From NCBI GenBank assembly GCA_964464175.1, contig CAYXFD010000003.1, positions 62,001 to 126,000 of the forward strand: DNA of 64,000 nucleotides, written 5' to 3'. Under the pieces are notes generated by a model. That model searched no databases, was not told the origin of the DNA, and saw only the letters and a program-made list of their open reading frames with translations. Shown here piece after piece: positions 26,390 to 34,495 of the stretch (positions are counted from its first letter, which is position 1; each line of letters begins with the position of its first letter). A program made the translations under genes and the position numbers. The DNA comes from CAYXFD01 sp964464175. GTDB taxonomy: Bacteria > Cloacimonadota > Cloacimonadia > Cloacimonadales > JAJBBL01.

Positions 26390-26816
26390 TTACAATCTCC
26401 TCCCATAAGGTGTAAAATGATTCCTGAGCAATTTGATAGGAATCTGTCGTTGTGCTTTCATATCTGCCGGTGGAGAGATAAGTCCTGCCGAGCAGCAAGG
26501 CAGAAAACAGAGTTAATAACACGGCTGCTGCTGCCGGAAACAGGGAGAACCTGCCGAATGCTTTATTTATTCCGCTTATCTTTCCCTCTCTGGCAGGGAT
26601 ATCCTCAAGTTTTTGCAGTAGAGAATGAGAAATAGTCTCTGTCTGACGCTCTCCTAATAAGGTATTAAGCTTCTGCAAAGAATCAAATTCCCGGCGGCAG
26701 GACTTGCAGGTCAGCAGATGTCCGGTAATATGCTTCTCTTCCTTTGCCGGTAACTCCTTATCAAGATAAGCATTAAGCTTTCGGTAAATCTCTTTACAAC
26801 TTAATGTCCCTTTCAT
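26382..26816 (-). CDS. Anti-sigma factor with zinc-finger domain
   Basis: A 144-residue membrane anti-sigma factor. The cytoplasmic N-terminus has the ZAS motif HITGHLLTCKSC (H-x3-C-x2-C) in a helical domain. One transmembrane segment (FPAAAAVLLTLFSALLLG) is followed by a short periplasmic tail. It would hold the ECF sigma factor encoded 55 bases upstream. The sequence order sigma, anti-sigma, then two periplasmic proteins supports an envelope-sensing circuit. Confidence 0.88.
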   Translation of the reverse strand: MKGTLSCKEIYRKLNAYLDKELPAKEEKHITGHLLTCKSCRREFDSLQKLNTLLGERQTETISHSLLQKLEDIPAREGKISGINKAFGRFSLFPAAAAVLLTLFSALLLGRTYLSTGRYESTTTDSYQIAQESFYTLWEEIVNE

Positions 26817-26871
26817 TTTCTCTCCTTCTTCCTAACTCTTATCTGCTTACTCTTCTAATAAATAAGACCTT

Positions 26872-27360
26872 TCAATCTTCGAAATCCTGCAAATATCTTC
26901 GCAGCTTTCTTTTGGCTCTCACCAGAATCGAATCTACAGCCTGAGGAGTTTTCCCAATTATCCCGGCAATCTCCTGATAAGACTTCTTCTGATAGAACTG
27001 TAATTCGATAGCAAGTGATTCCTCAGGCTTTAGTTTTTTAAATGCCCTTTTAAAGCTCTCTTGCTTTTCCTTATCCTCACTTTCTCTGCTTTCTTCAGAG
27101 ACCGGCTCGGTTACTGTCGTATCGAGACTGACATAGCGTTTTTTTTTCTTTTTGTAGTTTATTGCTGCATTATGAGCTGACCGGAACAGATAAGCTCCAT
27201 ATTTTGAGGGATCGATCGTTTCCATTTTCCGGTAAAAGGAAAGGAAGACAATCTGTGATACATCCTCCGCATCTTCTCTATTGGCAAGAAAACGGAGCAA
27301 AAAGCCGTATATACGGTTGCTGTATTCTTCTATTACCCTGGTAAATTCCGGTTTTTTCAT
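26872..27360 (-). CDS. ECF-type RNA polymerase sigma factor
   Basis: A 162-residue ECF sigma factor. Region 2 is visible as RVIEEYSNRIYGFLLRFLANREDAEDVSQIVFLSFYRKM, with the characteristic DAEDV and the AYLFRSAHNAAINYKKKKKR stretch. The region 4 helix-turn-helix is LAIELQFYQKKSYQEIAGIIGKTPQAVDSILVRAKRKLRRYL. It starts the minus-strand stress operon and lies back to back with the histidine kinase gene at 27470. Confidence 0.93.
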   Translation of the reverse strand: MKKPEFTRVIEEYSNRIYGFLLRFLANREDAEDVSQIVFLSFYRKMETIDPSKYGAYLFRSAHNAAINYKKKKKRYVSLDTTVTEPVSEESRESEDKEKQESFKRAFKKLKPEESLAIELQFYQKKSYQEIAGIIGKTPQAVDSILVRAKRKLRRYLQDFED

Positions 27361-27412
27361 CTATCTCCTCATAGCTAAGACAAAATCAGTTCAGTAATCC
27401 TGCAAGAATTAT

Positions 27413-27440
27413 TTGACATTTTCTACATCTTTTGTAGAAG
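27413..27440 (+). promoter_or_regulatory. Promoter with internal operator palindrome for the cNMP-sensor kinase
   Basis: TTGACA (27413-27418) and TAGAAG (27435-27440) lie 16 bases apart. The perfect inverted repeat TTCTACA-TCTTT-TGTAGAA (27421-27439) fills the spacer, where a bound repressor would block polymerase. The true start codon at 27470 has GGGGAGA upstream, so this stretch is not coding. Confidence 0.5.
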
Positions 27441-27469
27441 AGGATAAGATTCTGGGGAGAGATGGGATT

Positions 27470-28585
27470 ATGAATAATTTTCAGATTATTAAGCAGATTG
27501 ACTTTCTTGAGAACATCGATGAACTCGCCTTTAGCACCATTGCCGGTATGTTTAAGGAAGTCAACTTACCAAAGGGTGCAGTTCTCTTTGAAGAAAATCA
27601 GGTCGGAGACTGTTTTTATATTTTGAAGTCAGGAAAAATCTCACTCACTAAGAGAGTAAATCTCGAAGAAGACACTACCGGTGAGATAATCTTTTTTAAG
27701 CCTTATGACTATTTTGGAGAATTAGCACTTCTCGATGAAGAACCACGTTCAGGCACGGCAACTGTTGTCGAGGACGCCTCTCTTTTGAAGATTGAGAAAG
27801 ATGACTTTCTGACAGTCTGTAAAGTTTATCCCTATGTACTGTTCAAGATCGTCAAAACAATGTCCGGAAGATTGCGGGAAACCAACCAGAGATATATCGG
27901 GATGTGGAACGAACTGATCAAGGAAAAAAAGCTGGCTGCTATCGGGGCGGCAACGAGTAAAATAGTTCATGATATTAAAACTCCGATCACCATAATTATT
28001 CTGACTGCCGAACTCATTGAAAGACTGTTTCAGGATTCTTCGCCCTATACTCAAAAGATTGTTAAACAGGTTAAAGTAGTGGATGAAATGATCAAAGAAG
28101 TTCTGGAGTTTTCACGAGGAAGAAAATCCGACCTCGATATCTCGGAAGTCGATCTGAATGAATTCTTTGCAGAACTGCTGGAACAGATGAATCCTCTGGC
28201 AGAGATTAAAAATATTGAACTAACCCTGAAAAACTATGTCCAGCAGAAAGTCTTTTTTGATCTTATCAAAATCCACCATACCATCTTCAATATCTTTAAA
28301 AACGGTATGGAAGCTATCGATTCTGAGAAAGGAAGAATCGAAATTAATGCTGAGATCGCTGAGGGAAGACTCCACATCTCACTCTTCAATGACGGACCTC
28401 CTATTCCTCAGGAATTTCTCGCCAAACTATTCGAACCGTTTGCCACTTTTGGGAAAAAAACCGGAACTGGCTTAGGTTTGGCTATCTGCCTGAAGACAAT
28501 CAAAGATCACAACGGTGACCTGACTGTCCGAAATCTGCCCGAAGGGGGAGTTCAGTTCGATATCTATCTTCCGGTTAAACCATAG
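27470..28585 (+). CDS. Sensor histidine kinase with N-terminal cyclic-nucleotide-binding domain
   Basis: A 371-residue soluble two-part sensor. Residues about 5-125 are a CRP/FNR-type cNMP-binding beta roll: GAVLFEENQVGDCFYILKSGKISL, then FGELALLDEEPRSGTATVVEDASLL, which is the phosphate-binding cassette. A linker leads to a kinase core with H-box IVHDIKTPITIIIL, N-box NIFKNGMEAIDS and G-box TGTGLGLAIC. It has no membrane segment. I choose the ATG at 27470; the upstream TTG at 27413 is the -35 box. No response regulator is adjacent. Confidence 0.85.
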   Translation: MNNFQIIKQIDFLENIDELAFSTIAGMFKEVNLPKGAVLFEENQVGDCFYILKSGKISLTKRVNLEEDTTGEIIFFKPYDYFGELALLDEEPRSGTATVVEDASLLKIEKDDFLTVCKVYPYVLFKIVKTMSGRLRETNQRYIGMWNELIKEKKLAAIGAATSKIVHDIKTPITIIILTAELIERLFQDSSPYTQKIVKQVKVVDEMIKEVLEFSRGRKSDLDISEVDLNEFFAELLEQMNPLAEIKNIELTLKNYVQQKVFFDLIKIHHTIFNIFKNGMEAIDSEKGRIEINAEIAEGRLHISLFNDGPPIPQEFLAKLFEPFATFGKKTGTGLGLAICLKTIKDHNGDLTVRNLPEGGVQFDIYLPVKP

Positions 28586-28618
28586 CCTCCTGTTAGCTTA
28601 ACCCGCTTGCTTCCACCA

Positions 28619-28642
28619 TTTCCGGCTACATTATACCGGAAA
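28619..28642 (+). terminator. Weak stem-loop after the kinase gene
   Basis: TTTCCGG (28619-28625) and CCGGAAA (28636-28642) form a 7-base stem with a 10-base loop, 34 bases after the kinase stop. No T-run follows, so termination here is uncertain. Confidence 0.3.
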
Positions 28643-28703
28643 AGGAGTAATACTGAGACCTGGCAGAGATTTCGCTCCGGGAACGAACTGCCCAGAGAAA
28701 CAA

Positions 28704-28730
28704 TTAGCAGTCTTTCTGTTGGTCTGCTAA
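28704..28730 (+). promoter_or_regulatory. CIRCE-like HrcA operator upstream of clpB
   Basis: TTAGCAGTC, nine bases, GTCTGCTAA. The CIRCE consensus is TTAGCACTC-N9-GAGTGCTAA. This matches 15 of 18 arm positions, and the length and 9-base spacer are exact. It lies 8 bases before the TTGACA of the clpB promoter, giving a candidate heat-shock operator. The matching inverted repeat could also be read as a 5' hairpin. Confidence 0.55.
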
Positions 28731-28738
28731 TATATTGC

Positions 28739-28766
28739 TTGACAAATCTTCCTAACTCACTATCTT
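28739..28766 (+). promoter_or_regulatory. clpB promoter
   Basis: TTGACA at 28739-28744, 16-base spacer, TATCTT at 28761-28766. The start codon at 28802 is preceded by GAGGAGG. It resembles the Rrf2 gene promoter at 55948 in sequence and spacing. Confidence 0.55.
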
Positions 28767-28801
28767 TTAAGCAGAAATGAGTAGAATGAGGAGGTTGATT
28801 G

Positions 28802-31393
28802 ATGAATTTCAACGAATATACGATAAAATCCCAAGAAGCTATAGATTCTGCCCGTAATCTTGCCGAAGAACAGGGGCAGCAAGAGCTTCTATCCTTGCAC
28901 CTGCTCTCTGCTTTGCTCGATCAGGAAGAGAGTTTTATCATTCCGGTGCTGAAGAAGATAGATATCAATATTGACAATCTGAGGGGAGATGTAGAGAAAG
29001 AATTAGCACTCCTGCCGAAGGTTAGCGGTGGTCCGCAGGTTTATCTTTCACAAGAGCTAAGTGCGGTTCTTAAGCAGGCTGAGGTCGAACAAAAGAACTT
29101 TCAGGATGATTATATCAGTCTGGAGCATTTACTTCTGGCAATTATTGAAAAGGGTAAGAGCTGTAGTAAGCTGATTTCTCAACACCGAATCGGTAAAGAC
29201 CGGATCTTACTTGCTCTAAAAGAGGTAAGGGGAACCCAGAAGGTTTCCGATCAGAATCCGGAAGGGAAGTATCAGGCATTAGAAAAATACGCCCGTAATC
29301 TTACCCAGCTCGCTGCTCAGGGTAAATTAGATCCTGTTATCGGAAGAGATGAAGAGATTAGAAGAACGATTCAGATCTTATCCCGCAGAAGAAAGAACAA
29401 TCCTCTGCTGATTGGTGATCCCGGCGTAGGGAAAACAGCTATCGCGGAAGGATTGGCACGGCGGATCATTGATCAGGATGTGCCGGGTAATCTGAAAGAC
29501 AAAGAGTTGATCGAACTCGATATGGCTGCTCTGGTGGCGGGAGCCAAATTTCGGGGCGAATTTGAAGAGAGGTTAAAGGCTGTCTTAAAAGAGGTTGAGG
29601 CAGCCGGTGGCAAAATCATTCTCTTTATTGATGAGATCCATACTGTCGTCGGTGCCGGTGCTGCTGAGGGTTCCGTGGATGCCTCCAATATGCTCAAACC
29701 TGCTCTGGCTCGGGGGAGTTTGCATTGCATCGGAGCAACTACAATGAATGAATTTCGCAAATATATCGAGAAAGATGCTGCTCTGGAAAGGAGATTTCAG
29801 CCTGTTCAGATATCCGAGCCCTCGGTTGAGGACACAATTTCTATTCTGCGTGGAATAAAAGAGAAATATGAAGTACATCACGGAGTACAGATAACGGATG
29901 GAGCAATTGTGGCAGCAGCGGTTCTTTCCGACCGCTATATTGCCGACAGGTTTCTACCCGACAAGGCGATCGATCTTATCGATGAATCCTGTGCCAATCT
30001 GCAGATGGAAATCGATTCCCTGCCGGTTGAGGTAGATGAGGTGAAAAGAAAGATCCGGCAGTTAGAAATTGAGAAACTCTCCCTTCAGAAAGAGAAAGAC
30101 CAGCAGTCAAAAGAACGTCTGGAAAGACTGAAGCGGGAGATGTCCGAACTGAAAGATGAAGAAAAAAGGCTGACTCTGTTATGGGAAAGGGAAAAAGAGA
30201 TTCTGAACAAAATAAGCTCCGTTTCGGAAGAGATAGACAGTTTGAAAGCTCAGGCTGAGCAAGCAGAGCGAGAGGGTAATTTAGGTAAAGTGGCAGAGCT
30301 GAAATACGGCAAACTCACTGAGAAACAGAAGGAATTTGAAACCTGGAAAGCGAAAATGAAAGAGATACCAAAGGAAGAACAGCTGCTAAAAGAACAGGTT
30401 GATGAAGAAATGATCGCAGAAATTGTGGCTAAGTGGACTCATATTCCGGTATCCAGACTCTTGCAGAGTGAGATGGAAAAACTAATAAGGATGGAAGCAG
30501 TTCTTTCCCAAAGAGTAGTCGGTCAAAAAGAACCCATTGAGGCTGTCTCCAACGCTATCAGGCGTTCACGGAGCGGTTTGGCTGACAGTGAAAAACCTAT
30601 CGGATCTTTCCTCTTCCTCGGCCCTACAGGTGTGGGGAAAACCGAATTAGCGAAAACTCTTGCTGCTTTTCTCTTCGATACCGAGAAAGCTTTGATCAGA
30701 ATCGATATGTCGGAATTCATGGAGAGACATTCTGTTGCCAGGCTTATCGGAGCTCCCCCCGGTTATGTCGGTTATGAGGAGGGGGGATATTTGACTGAAG
30801 CAGTCAGGAGGAGACCCTACTGTGTTATCCTCTTTGATGAGATAGAGAAAGCACATGGGGATGTCTTCAGTATTCTTTTACAGATACTTGATGACGGGAG
30901 ATTAACCGACGGTAAGGGCAGAACGGTGGATTTCAGGAACAGTGTGATAATTCTCACCTCAAACATCGGCTCTCAGATGATCTTTGAACAGAGTGAAGAT
31001 AACGAAGAAAAATTGCAGAAAAGACTTACAGAGGTTCTGCAACAGTACTTCAAGCCAGAATTTCTGAACAGACTTGACGATATTATTACCTTCCACAGGC
31101 TTAGTAAAGAACAGATAAGGGAGATAGTCCGTATCCAGGTCTCCTATCTGCAGGAGCGATTATTTGCTAAAAGGATAAAGCTGATTTTGACAGAAGAAGC
31201 TCTGGATAAGATAGCTGAGGACGGTTTTGATCCCCAATTCGGAGCCAGACCTTTGAAACGGGTTATCCAGAGAGATCTGGAGAACAGATTAGCCAGAGAG
31301 ATCCTGGAGAACAGAATTACGGAAAACTCGGTTGTGGAAACCGATTTTAAAGATGGTGAATTCCTTTTCCGGACAACGGAAGAGATAGACTAA
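28802..31393 (+). CDS. clpB: Chaperone ClpB (disaggregase)
   Basis: An 863-residue Hsp100 ATPase that pulls proteins out of aggregates with DnaK. An N-terminal Clp-N repeat pair (about 5-140) is followed by AAA-1 with Walker A GDPGVGKTA and sensor residues. The coiled-coil middle domain (about 400-520, long KEKDQQSKERLERLKREM-like helix) that distinguishes ClpB from ClpA/C is present. AAA-2 has Walker A GPTGVGKTE and RIDMSEFMERHSVARLIGAPPGYVGYEEGG. I start at the ATG after GAGGAGG; a TTG three bases upstream is not needed. Heat-shock control is suggested by the CIRCE-like site. Confidence 0.97.
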   Translation: MNFNEYTIKSQEAIDSARNLAEEQGQQELLSLHLLSALLDQEESFIIPVLKKIDINIDNLRGDVEKELALLPKVSGGPQVYLSQELSAVLKQAEVEQKNFQDDYISLEHLLLAIIEKGKSCSKLISQHRIGKDRILLALKEVRGTQKVSDQNPEGKYQALEKYARNLTQLAAQGKLDPVIGRDEEIRRTIQILSRRRKNNPLLIGDPGVGKTAIAEGLARRIIDQDVPGNLKDKELIELDMAALVAGAKFRGEFEERLKAVLKEVEAAGGKIILFIDEIHTVVGAGAAEGSVDASNMLKPALARGSLHCIGATTMNEFRKYIEKDAALERRFQPVQISEPSVEDTISILRGIKEKYEVHHGVQITDGAIVAAAVLSDRYIADRFLPDKAIDLIDESCANLQMEIDSLPVEVDEVKRKIRQLEIEKLSLQKEKDQQSKERLERLKREMSELKDEEKRLTLLWEREKEILNKISSVSEEIDSLKAQAEQAEREGNLGKVAELKYGKLTEKQKEFETWKAKMKEIPKEEQLLKEQVDEEMIAEIVAKWTHIPVSRLLQSEMEKLIRMEAVLSQRVVGQKEPIEAVSNAIRRSRSGLADSEKPIGSFLFLGPTGVGKTELAKTLAAFLFDTEKALIRIDMSEFMERHSVARLIGAPPGYVGYEEGGYLTEAVRRRPYCVILFDEIEKAHGDVFSILLQILDDGRLTDGKGRTVDFRNSVIILTSNIGSQMIFEQSEDNEEKLQKRLTEVLQQYFKPEFLNRLDDIITFHRLSKEQIREIVRIQVSYLQERLFAKRIKLILTEEALDKIAEDGFDPQFGARPLKRVIQRDLENRLAREILENRITENSVVETDFKDGEFLFRTTEEID

Positions 31394-31429
31394 AACACCC
31401 TATTTTGCCTCCTAAGGTAGGAAGACAAG

Positions 31430-31468
31430 GTGCCTTGCAGAAAATCATGTTTATTTTCTGCAAGGCAC
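31430..31468. terminator. Bidirectional terminator between clpB and the NIF3 gene
   Basis: A perfect 16-base stem, GTGCCTTGCAGAAAAT (31430-31445) with ATTTTCTGCAAGGCAC (31453-31468), has a 7-base loop. T-rich sequence (TCTTTATTGT) follows on the plus side. It stands between convergent genes and can serve both. Confidence 0.85.
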
Positions 31469-31537
31469 TCTTTATTGTACTCTTTCTTAAGCATGCTTGA
31501 TCAATTCCGTAATAATGAGCATCCTGCCCTGGAATTG

Positions 31538-32617
31538 TTATCTACAGATTAACTTCTCGATATCACCCTTTTTAATGTCGATAATCTCGGTCTCTACTTC
31601 AAGAGAATGCAGGAGATTCCTAAGGACCTCCAATACCGGAAACTCTGTATAATAATGTCCGGCATCTATCAAAGGTATGGTGCTTTCCAGAATTTTGTGA
31701 TAGGTAAAGTCTGCTGAAATGAAGACATCAGCCTTACCGGTAACTGCTTCGATCAGGCTGCTGCCGCTGCCGCCGCATACTGCTATTTTTCTAATCATAG
31801 TATCTGCGGTTTTTCCGGCAAGCCATAACTTAACAAAAGGTGCCGATAAACACTCTTTAGCAGCTAAGGCTAGTTCCTTCAGACTGCACGGTTCTTCTCT
31901 CTCTCCAATTACTCCAAGCCCGTAATTGAGGCTGGTTTGATGAAGCGGATATATACTGTAAGCGGGTGTCTCATAAGGATGGCTGTTATGAATAGCCTCT
32001 TTTACTCTGTCGAGCAACGGCTCATCTACAAAGAATTCCAGCTTCATTTCCCTGACCTCTTCCAGTTCTCCGGCAGTTCCTAATACCGGATTACTGCCGC
32101 TGAGAGGCTTGAACTGACCATCAACTGTGTAACTGTTTAAACAGTGACTATAGTTGCCGATGATACCCCCTCCAGCAGCATGAACTGCATCTGCAATTCT
32201 TTGTGCTTCTACCGGCGGTGCATAAAGGGCAATGTGGTAAACCGGAGTATCGCAGGAAATGAATTCTCTTTTTTGGAGACCGAATTTATCTGCCAATGCC
32301 TTGTTAACACCATCTTTAATAATATCCAGATTAGTATGCATGGTAAAAACCGCTACCTTGTTCTCAATAAGTTTCAAGAGCATGGGATTGGTAATCCTTT
32401 TCAAGGGATTTATAATGAGCGGATGATGGGAGATAATAAGATCGAACCCCTTTGCTACGGCATAATCGACCACTGAGGGGGTGATATCAAGAGTTAAAAG
32501 AATTCTTTCCGTCTCCGCCTCTCTGTTTCCGACTAATAATCCTGCATTATCCCAGTTGTAGGCTAACCGGGAGGGGGCAAATGATTCCAGCAGGGCAAAA
32601 ATGTCTCTGTTTTTCAT
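31538..32617 (-). CDS. NIF3-like dinuclear metal centre protein (YqfO type)
   Basis: A 359-residue NIF3/DUF34 protein. Metal ligands are in LIISHHPLIINPLKRI (two His), in FTMHTNLDI and in the C-terminal FISADFTYHKIL and LIDAGHYYTE. The middle (about 130-230) holds the PII/CutA-like insertion that makes YqfO-type members about 370 residues long. NIF3 proteins are thought to be metal-dependent hydrolases, sometimes assigned to GTP cyclohydrolase-type steps, but the reaction is unresolved. It stands 14 bases downstream of recX in the same direction. Confidence 0.9.
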   Translation of the reverse strand: MKNRDIFALLESFAPSRLAYNWDNAGLLVGNREAETERILLTLDITPSVVDYAVAKGFDLIISHHPLIINPLKRITNPMLLKLIENKVAVFTMHTNLDIIKDGVNKALADKFGLQKREFISCDTPVYHIALYAPPVEAQRIADAVHAAGGGIIGNYSHCLNSYTVDGQFKPLSGSNPVLGTAGELEEVREMKLEFFVDEPLLDRVKEAIHNSHPYETPAYSIYPLHQTSLNYGLGVIGEREEPCSLKELALAAKECLSAPFVKLWLAGKTADTMIRKIAVCGGSGSSLIEAVTGKADVFISADFTYHKILESTIPLIDAGHYYTEFPVLEVLRNLLHSLEVETEIIDIKKGDIEKLICR

Positions 32618-32630
32618 GATCTTTCTCCCT

Positions 32631-33407
32631 TTAGTAAGTTTCTCTGTTCCGGTAGTATTTCTTTAACTCCTCGGCAAAATCTTCATAGTTAAACCCCTTT
32701 CTCATCAGATAGGCGATACTTTTCTGGTAATCTTTAGCCGAACTGCGATCGGGATACTTCTTAATTACTTTTTCTATCTGATATTCGAGTATCTCCCTTT
32801 TGTCTTCCTCCGTGTAATGTCCGGCTATTACCCGCTCTATAATCTCTTTCGGAATCCTTTTAGAGATCAAGGCAGTTTTTAACTCATTTCTACTCTTATT
32901 CCTGCTGACATAAGACTGTGTCAGTAATTCTGCAAATCGCTGCTCATCAAGATACTTATTCTCAATCGCTCTCTGCAGCAACTCATTATTGATCTCTTCC
33001 CTCAGAGGCAGTGTTTTTAAATAATGCCGGCATTCAGCTATCGATCGTTCCCGGTAAGCCAGATAACGAAGCAGTCTTTCCCAGGCATATTGCCTGACCT
33101 CTTCAATCAGGGCGTCTAAGTCGTTTTCTTCCAGAAAAAAACTACTGCCGGTATTATATAATGCGATGCGTTTTAGCGGTAATACTCCAAGCAGACGGGC
33201 ATTTTCCGGGATGAGCTGAAACTCGTTTTCTCTGCTCTCTATCTCTTCTGTATCATTGAAAAAAGATTGTTGTATCTCAGAGCGGCAACCAGTATCCTCA
33301 GCATCTGAATCGTCGCTGTAATCCTCCCCGGTATCCTCTTCCGGGAGCAGATAAATTACTCTCAGGTATCTCCCACCCCTTTTATTTATCGCTCTCAGTC
33401 TCGGCAT
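32631..33407 (-). CDS. recX: Regulatory protein RecX
   Basis: A 258-residue RecX, which binds RecA filaments and limits recombination. The C-terminal part contains the three-helix repeats: RLLRYLAYRERSIAECRHYL, LLQRAIENKYLDEQRFAELLTQSYVSRNKSRNELKTALISKRIPKEIIERVI and YLMRKGFNYEDFAEELKKY. An acidic 60-residue N-terminal insert (EEDTGEDYSDDSDAEDTG) is unusual. The ATG at 33407 lies inside the end of recA; no strong ribosome site is visible, so translational coupling is likely. Confidence 0.88.
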   Translation of the reverse strand: MPRLRAINKRGGRYLRVIYLLPEEDTGEDYSDDSDAEDTGCRSEIQQSFFNDTEEIESRENEFQLIPENARLLGVLPLKRIALYNTGSSFFLEENDLDALIEEVRQYAWERLLRYLAYRERSIAECRHYLKTLPLREEINNELLQRAIENKYLDEQRFAELLTQSYVSRNKSRNELKTALISKRIPKEIIERVIAGHYTEEDKREILEYQIEKVIKKYPDRSSAKDYQKSIAYLMRKGFNYEDFAEELKKYYRNRETY

Positions 33408-34425
33408 CCTGAATTTCCGGCGGGAAATAGATGTTCTTAACTGCGTTCTCTATCTCTTCCCGTATTTGCGGATTCTCAGCCAGAAACACCTTCACTTTGT
33501 CGGCTCCCTGACCTATCTTCTGGTCTCCATAAGAGAACCAGGAACCGCTTTTTTTGACGATATCTTTTTCTACCGCCATATTGATTAAAATATCTTCATG
33601 AGAGATACCTTTCCCGTAAATCAGAGGAAATTCCACCGTCTTGAAGGGTGGAGCGAATTTGTTCTTAACCACTTTGACCCTTATCGTATTACCGATAATA
33701 TTTATGCTTCCTCCACTGGTATCCTTTATTGCTCCGGCATTGCGGACTTCCAGACGTATGGATGAATAGAACTTGAGAGCTACTCCACCGGTCGTTGTTT
33801 CAGGATTCATATAGGGTGGTGCTCCTATCTTCATTCTGGTTTGATTGATAAAGATTACGGCAGTATTTGATTTACTGACAATTGCTGTTAATTTACGGAG
33901 TGCCTGTGACATCAATCTCGCCTGTAATCCGACATGACTGTCCCCCATCTCTCCGTCAATCTCCTGCCGGGTTACCAGAGCTGCTACCGAGTCGAGAATA
34001 ATCAAATCCACTGCATTGCTGCGAACCAGAGTTTCAACTATCTCCAGAGCTTGTTCTCCACCGTCCGGTTGAGAGATAAGCATTTCGTCAGTATTCACTC
34101 CGATCCTTTTCGCATATATCGGGTCTAAGGCATGCTCGGCATCAATAAAAGCAATTATCCCTTCCTGTTTTTGAGCCTGAGCCGCTATATGCAGAGCTAT
34201 TGTTGTTTTACCCGAAGCTTCCGCTCCATAGATCTCGGTTATTCTTCCTTTCGGAATACCGCCTATACCGAGTCCGGCATCAAGATTAAGAGCTCCCGTC
34301 GGGATAACATTGGCGGTCAATTTCGGTCTGTCTCCAAGCCGCATTATTGCCCCTGCTCCGTATTTTTTCTCTAATTGTCCTAAAGCAGTTTTTAAAGCTG
34401 CGTCTTTCTGCTTATCGCTCATCAT
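33382..34425 (-). CDS. recA: Recombinase RecA
   Basis: A 347-residue RecA for homologous recombination and SOS control. LEKKYGAGAIMRLGD is the N-terminal family block; Walker A reads GAEASGKTT where the usual form is GPESSGKTT. DSVAALV is the Walker B region, and ALRKLTAIVSKSNTAVIFINQ and loop L2 sequence GGVALKFYSSIRLEVR follow. The C-terminus is acidic, as expected. An ATG-proximal AGGAG is present. The overlapping recX downstream makes a recA-recX operon. Confidence 0.97.
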   Translation of the reverse strand: MMSDKQKDAALKTALGQLEKKYGAGAIMRLGDRPKLTANVIPTGALNLDAGLGIGGIPKGRITEIYGAEASGKTTIALHIAAQAQKQEGIIAFIDAEHALDPIYAKRIGVNTDEMLISQPDGGEQALEIVETLVRSNAVDLIILDSVAALVTRQEIDGEMGDSHVGLQARLMSQALRKLTAIVSKSNTAVIFINQTRMKIGAPPYMNPETTTGGVALKFYSSIRLEVRNAGAIKDTSGGSINIIGNTIRVKVVKNKFAPPFKTVEFPLIYGKGISHEDILINMAVEKDIVKKSGSWFSYGDQKIGQGADKVKVFLAENPQIREEIENAVKNIYFPPEIQDAETESDK

Positions 34426-34495
34426 TCCTCCTAATGTATTGGGATACTATCCGTTTCTAAAAAAATATTTCGCTCTCAAATCAGTCTCTTGAAAA

